From: Siderastrea siderea
Taxonomy: Eukaryota > Cnidaria > Anthozoa > Scleractinia > Rhizangiidae
Assembly (NCBI GenBank): GCA_964030785.1
Contig: OZ034968.1
Location: 62,034,399-62,098,398, forward strand
DNA: 64,000 nt
Reading direction: 5' to 3'
A program made the position numbers and the translations under genes. The notes under the pieces were generated by a model that saw only the letters and a program-made list of their open reading frames with translations, was not told the DNA's origin and did no database searches. Positions 59,874 to 64,000 of the stretch are shown here, in pieces (position 1 is the stretch's first letter; every line of letters begins with the position of its first letter).

Positions 59874-60872
59874 ATGTCGTGGTGTATAAACCAGAACCAC
59901 GGTTGCTACCGTTTTGGAAGTTCTTACCCGACACAAATTGTGACGTTTTTGGAAACGTTGTCCATAGCTAACACGTCAAGAATTTGTCGGGTTTCCTACA
60001 ATTGTGTAGACCAATATGTGCGATTATTTCAACAAAGGGCAACCTTGATACCTTCGGTATGCAATAATGTGCGTCCAAGACAAATGACATGGTGGAAGGC
60101 AGCATATCTTGAAGCTCTTGTCAGAATGTACCCCACTCTCTACCTTCGTGAGCTGCAACAGATACTTGCGAGCGATTTCCATCTGGCTCCCGGCGATGTT
60201 CCATCTATAGCATCAATAGCGAAACTGTGCATAAGGCTCCGCATCACTCGAAAGAAATGCATTCACGTGGCTCAGGAAAGGATGACACCCTACAATCTCC
60301 ATTGTCGTCAACTTTTTTTTCAATGGCGAAGGACTGTTGACCCAGCTAAAGTTTATTTTTTCGACGAGACACACTTTAATTGCGAGACTGATGAGCGTGA
60401 ATATGGAAGGACAGACTCAGGATTTGCATGTCCGGTCCTTCGTCAGAAAAGCAGAGCACGAGATGGAAAGTTTTCCACTCTAGGTGTTTGTGGATTTAAC
60501 GAGGGAGTCTTGCAGGCAATTCCAGTTGAAGGAAATTTCACAGCAGATCTAATAACTGATGTAATAGAGAACCAAGTGCTGCCACTCTTGCCCGCGAACA
60601 GTTATTTGGTGGCTGATAATGCAAGTGTACATAATGAAATCGTATTATGCAGAATTTTAGCTAGAAAGAACATTACTCTTGTTAAACTGCCAGGCTATAG
60701 TTATGATTTAAATCCCATCGAAATGGTCTTTGGACAAGCAAAAGCAATTGCTCGTTTCACCCCTGGTTTCTTGAAAGAAAATACCATGTTGGCAATTGTG
60801 AGCGCATTTGAACAAATCAGCCCTTTAAACGTAAGACACTTTTACCAACGATCTTGGAGAGTGCTTCTGTAG
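59874..60872 (+). CDS. Tc1/mariner-IS630-type DD34E transposase
   Basis: A single uninterrupted 332-aa frame. The N-terminal third looks like a paired-type bipartite helix-turn-helix (SRICRVSYNCVDQYVRLFQQ, then MYPTLYLRELQQIL). The DDE catalytic triad is visible: D164 in YFFDETHF, D248 in LVADNASVHN and E283 in LPGYSYDLNPIEMVF, with 34 residues between the second D and E. This is the DDE_3 fold that cuts and pastes DNA at TA sites. The start ATG and stop are intact, with AATAAA directly after the stop (60873-60878) and again near 60956. It is transcribed away from the DM gene, so the two may share a promoter. The intact frame suggests recent activity. Confidence 0.9.
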   Translation: MSWCINQNHGCYRFGSSYPTQIVTFLETLSIANTSRICRVSYNCVDQYVRLFQQRATLIPSVCNNVRPRQMTWWKAAYLEALVRMYPTLYLRELQQILASDFHLAPGDVPSIASIAKLCIRLRITRKKCIHVAQERMTPYNLHCRQLFFQWRRTVDPAKVYFFDETHFNCETDEREYGRTDSGFACPVLRQKSRARDGKFSTLGVCGFNEGVLQAIPVEGNFTADLITDVIENQVLPLLPANSYLVADNASVHNEIVLCRILARKNITLVKLPGYSYDLNPIEMVFGQAKAIARFTPGFLKENTMLAIVSAFEQISPLNVRHFYQRSWRVLL

Positions 60873-60878
60873 AATAAA
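60873..60878 (+). terminator. Polyadenylation signal after the transposase
   Basis: AATAAA begins at the base after the stop codon. A second AATAAA lies about 80 bp on. Confidence 0.55.
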
Positions 60879-61095
60879 GTGTCGAAAGCAATGAACTCAA
60901 GCAAGCTGGACCAGTAATTATTTTATTAACGTAATCCTGAACAGTTCTGAATTACAATAAACTTGTGAGTTTTTAGACAAAAGGGTTTGTTGTCATGAAT
61001 AGACCTAGTCATTAGACCTATTGGTAGACTGTAGTCTGATCTAAAGATTAGACTAGACTAATACACTTTAATAGATACTATTATACACTAACTAC

Positions 61096-61303
61096 TAGAA
61101 ACTGTTTCATGGTCCGACGAAAATCGCTCTAAGCAGTTTCCGTTTTCCATAACGAGGAAACTGCGTTGTTGTCGACAACTAAAAATTTTGCGTTTAGTTG
61201 TCGACAACTAATCTCGCACACAGCGTTTCTTAGTTGTCGATAACATTTAGTTGTCGACAACAAATAGTTGTCGACAACTAAATGTCTAGTCTGTGGAGGC
61301 CCT
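61096..61303 (-). repeat. Right inverted end with palindromic subterminal repeats
   Basis: Holds at least four copies of TTGTCGACAACTA-type palindromes in about 100 bp, including TTTAGTTGTCGACAACTAA and ATAGTTGTCGACAACTAAAT. The outer end is AGTCTGTGGAGGCCCT. Confidence 0.8.
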
Positions 61304-61642
61304 CATAAAAATGCTTGTTATAGCATATTAATTCATACAACGATCAAATATTCAATAAAACAGAAACCAACTGTTCAGTCAAAAATGTTAACGAATCAAA
61401 GCGCGTAATGTACGGTGAGCACGACAGTTTGCAAATTGTTCGCTCTTAAATGGCCGTTGTGGAGAGGTTATTTGGGCAGTTGCGGTGCATTTTAATGGCT
61501 GTTGCCATTATGGAGAGGTGGCCGTTGTAGAGAGGTTAAAGCAGGAGTGAATGTGTGGAATGTTCCCCGGGACACAAAAAAGTGGCTGTTGTGGAGAGGT
61601 TGCGGTTGTAGAGAGGTGTCTGTTAGCGAAGGTTGGACTGTA

Positions 61643-64000
61643 TTTTTAAAGCCTTATAAACGTTGTTGCCGGTATTTTCAAATATTTTCGCTGAAAGCTG
61701 CGCGTGCTTCAACACCGTTATCTTCCTAGGATGCTGAATTGTTATCGTTTTCCGACACCCTCAGGTCGAAAAGTTTCCTGTTACAACACAAAAACGCTCT
61801 TCTATGTTGAAGTTTGCAAAAAAAAAAAAAACAATAATAAATAAAAAAATAAAATAAAATAAAGAAAAATTCTTTAAACTCAAGATTTTGAAACCTGGGG
61901 GATATGTCTTGGGAATACCATGTGATATTCGCCAGTTATAGCCAGTTATATTTGGGCTTAATATGCCAATCACACGTAAGTGCGTCGGAGGCCAGTGGTA
62001 GTTCTAGGAGTGGTCTTGTTTCATTGGACAAGAAATATTTCATATAACTGCCTTTCTCCACCCAGAATATAAGCACAGGCTTTCAGTGAATGTTGCTGTT
62101 TAATAGAACAATAAAGAATAAACCTAGGAACAGCTTGAGAAGTCCTGTCCCCAAGCGTGGCTCCTAACTTAAACGAAGCGCCATAGCCTCCTTGTATTGT
62201 TACTACTTATGCGTTTATTCGAATCGCTCTCGTTAATTCTCATTGATTTTAATTGTTGTGTCTCGTCGACTCCGCATTCACTGTCTATCTCCTTTGTGCG
62301 ATCATCGAGGGTTTGGGGGGGACAACCATGACAACATTTCGATAGAAGATTTGTTATCTAATATAATGCACTGAAGCAAAGCATGCTAAGTATGCGGCGG
62401 CCTAAATGTAGCAATTATGAAACTTTTAGGCGAAACATCGTCTCAGACTTTCGTATAAAGGTGACTGTTTAAAATTCCTGTTATTTTGGAGGGACAAATG
62501 TGTCGTTTAGAGTGTAAAATAAGGTCGGATAGCACTTTCGGAAAGACATTAGCGGCTCGGAAATTCGGCGAATAGGATTCCGTTTCCTAAAATTTTTTGC
62601 CCCTTAACTTTTCAGCTAAAAACGCCGAACAGATCAACCCAGTATTAGCTTACACAAACATGCCTTTAAAACGCTCGGAAACAATCCGGCTAAGAAACCA
62701 GAAAATGACATTTCAAGTATTTTGCCAAAAGTTTCTCGCTGGGTGGCCCTGTTTTAGTCAGAGTAAATTCTTCGGGGAAACCAATAGAATACTCACCAGC
62801 GTTTGTGCTGAATTATTTGCCACCCAAAGATCGACCTGCGGTTGTGACACGAACGAGATCCAGAAACCAAGGAATGTTCTGCGGACCTCTGTTTTATCGC
62901 AGTGGTATTGTAAATTAATTTTTGTGCCACGTTTTGTGTATTTTTCTTCTGAATAGCACTGTTTGTTTCGAATGTTACAAACAGATAACTTTTCTGCCAT
63001 TCTGAGAAAAGAACAGCTGAATAAAAGATTGCATCGAAAGCAACAAAACGCCGATCTTATCGACATAATACTGAGCAAACTTAAAACCAACCGTACAAGA
63101 ATAGCACAATTGTGGAACAAAAACGCGGAAAAATCTAGTGTTATTTTGGCTTAAGATTACGCGAGAACTCTGTTTAAACAAGCCGATACAATGCAAATAT
63201 TGCATGGGAATTTTGTTGAGATCTCAGATTCAGTCTTTCATAAGCTACCTCTTTCCTTTACATAACGTTAAAAATTGAAATCGGATGTTAGACAAAGACT
63301 TAACTTAACTTAACTTAGAACCCCAAATTTTGTAATTTCGTAAATAAATGACACTGAATGATAAATACTTTTCTGTTGTATAGCTTGAAAACAAAATTAG
63401 ATCATTTCAATTGTACATGTAATGTATATAGTTCGAGATGAAACGCCTTTACATGTGTGAACTTAGCACCTGAACATACAAAAAATAGCCAGTTAGTGCA
63501 CCAATCAGACTAGTCAGATAGAATTGACCAAAATACGTGTAAAGGAAATGTATCTTAATTCATCAAATAAAGACAGCAAAACTAGGTATTATGCTGTTAT
63601 AAAGCACGACGAGAATTTCACAACATCAGGCAAATGAAGAATTTTTTGAGTGTTCTCAAATGACCATAGAATTTTATAACATACAGTGCAACTTTTGCCT
63701 TACATGATTGATGTACAATAAAACTATCTATAATATTCAGGTGTTAAGTTCTTTCTATGCTTTATGATAAATACTTTTTGTTGTATATCTTGAAAAGAAA
63801 ACCGACTAGATCATTTTATTTCACTTGGCTACATTCTTTAATCATCCTACCGAGACTTTCTGCAGAATTACGCGTAAAATACGTTGTTTTTTTCGATTGA
63901 AGTTTTGGTTTCTGTCTTTATGAACTCACCTTCTAAACAATATATAGCACGCTTCCTATGCCGTTTTACAATGTGACGAAGCATCGAGTTTTTTCGCCAA
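61643..64000. other. Intergenic, no gene recognised
   Basis: Contains an A-rich run near 61818-61860, a short ACTTA tandem at about 63298-63316 and a direct repeat of about 55 bp (TGATAAATACTTTT...GTTGTAT...CTTGAAAA, about 63359-63412 and 63766-63822). The longest open frames, around 62597-63154, show no recognisable domain. Confidence 0.4.

Larger units (their letters stand above)
57262..61303. mobile_element. Two-gene transposon: DD34E transposase plus DM-domain protein
   Basis: Inverted ends AGGGCCTCCACAGACT are followed on each side by several copies of the palindrome TAGTTGTCGACAACTA or variants. They close internally on AGAGCG(G/A)TTTTC(C/G)TCGGACC(G/A)TGAAACAG, giving arms of about 290 bp (left) and 210 bp (right). 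Exactly two genes lie between: a divergent transposase (plus) and a DM-domain gene (minus), with their starts about 240 bp apart or less. A target duplication is not clear. Tc1/mariner enzymes make TA, which precedes GGGCC on the left but is not matched on the right. Both genes appear intact. Confidence 0.8.
57093..61640. mobile_element. pogo/Tigger-like inverted-repeat element (host of the DM transposon)
   Basis: It starts TA|CAGTCGAAGCTCTCTACAAC and ends with an inverted counterpart GTTAGCGAAGGTTGGACTG|TA. The subterminal motif TCTACAACnGCCACC recurs on both sides, more often on the right. TA at each border and CAGT-starting ends fit pogo/Tigger MITEs. Its two halves (57093-57261 and 61304-61640, about 500 bp together) are separated by the 4-kb DM-domain transposon. 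Confidence 0.75.

Noticed and set aside
62597..63154. Possible small gene near the right edge
   Set aside because: Frames of 119 and 63 codons (plus) and 120 (minus) show no recognisable domains, and I could not find convincing splice partners.

Overview
The window is eukaryotic nuclear DNA from an intron-rich invertebrate, most likely a cnidarian such as a stony coral. This is an inference from compact genes with canonical GT-AG introns, a DD3-3-type protein, a SEA-domain mucin, and a very dense load of small inverted-repeat (MITE-type) elements. No search was run, so the species is not established.

Five host genes can be built exon by exon, with phases that agree at every junction. (1) An R3HCC1/R3HCC1L homologue (minus, 1283-5287) runs off the left edge. 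(2) NF-YA (minus, 12500-16576) has three exons and encodes 234 aa. (3) SNRNP27, the 27K protein of the U4/U6.U5 tri-snRNP (minus, 20192-29800), has ten exons and encodes 170 aa. (4) A secreted-then-anchored Ser/Pro-rich mucin with SEA, transmembrane and cytoplasmic parts (plus, 40823-46079) encodes 1143 aa. (5) A DD3-3-like secreted protein (minus, 48171-56711) has nine exons and encodes 622 aa. They look like unrelated neighbours, not a functional cluster.

The rest is largely mobile DNA. The most striking element lies at 57262-61303. It is about 4 kb long with long inverted ends full of the palindrome TAGTTGTCGACAACTA. It carries exactly two divergent genes: a Tc1/mariner-IS630-type DD34E transposase with a paired-like N-terminus, and a two-exon DM-domain (doublesex/mab-3) zinc-finger protein with a CUE/DMA-like helix region and a C-terminal CxxC...CxxC ribbon. 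It sits inside a pogo/Tigger-like inverted-repeat element with TA target duplications (57093-61640), and a 119-bp MITE with a 9-bp duplication is nested in the DM gene's intron. The interrupted outer element indicates that both genes arrived as one insertion.

A second large element, 29894-36842, is Foldback-like. Its ends are inverted arrays of a 9-bp unit (about 1.2 and 1.8 kb) and it is bounded by a perfect 8-bp duplication, AGAGTTTT. It landed 93 bp upstream of the SNRNP27 start codon. Other repeats include two copies of an 868-bp Harbinger-like element (17.3 and 37.0 kb), hAT-like MITEs, a decayed pogo element, a tRNA-derived SINE, a 5'-truncated LINE carrying a perfect 213-bp palindrome with a 12-bp duplication, and many hairpin MITEs in introns.

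Stretches where I see no gene: 1-1282 (R3HCC1 intron), 5.5-12.2 kb, 16.6-19.5 kb, 37.9-40.8 kb, 46.1-48.1 kb and 61.6-64.0 kb.
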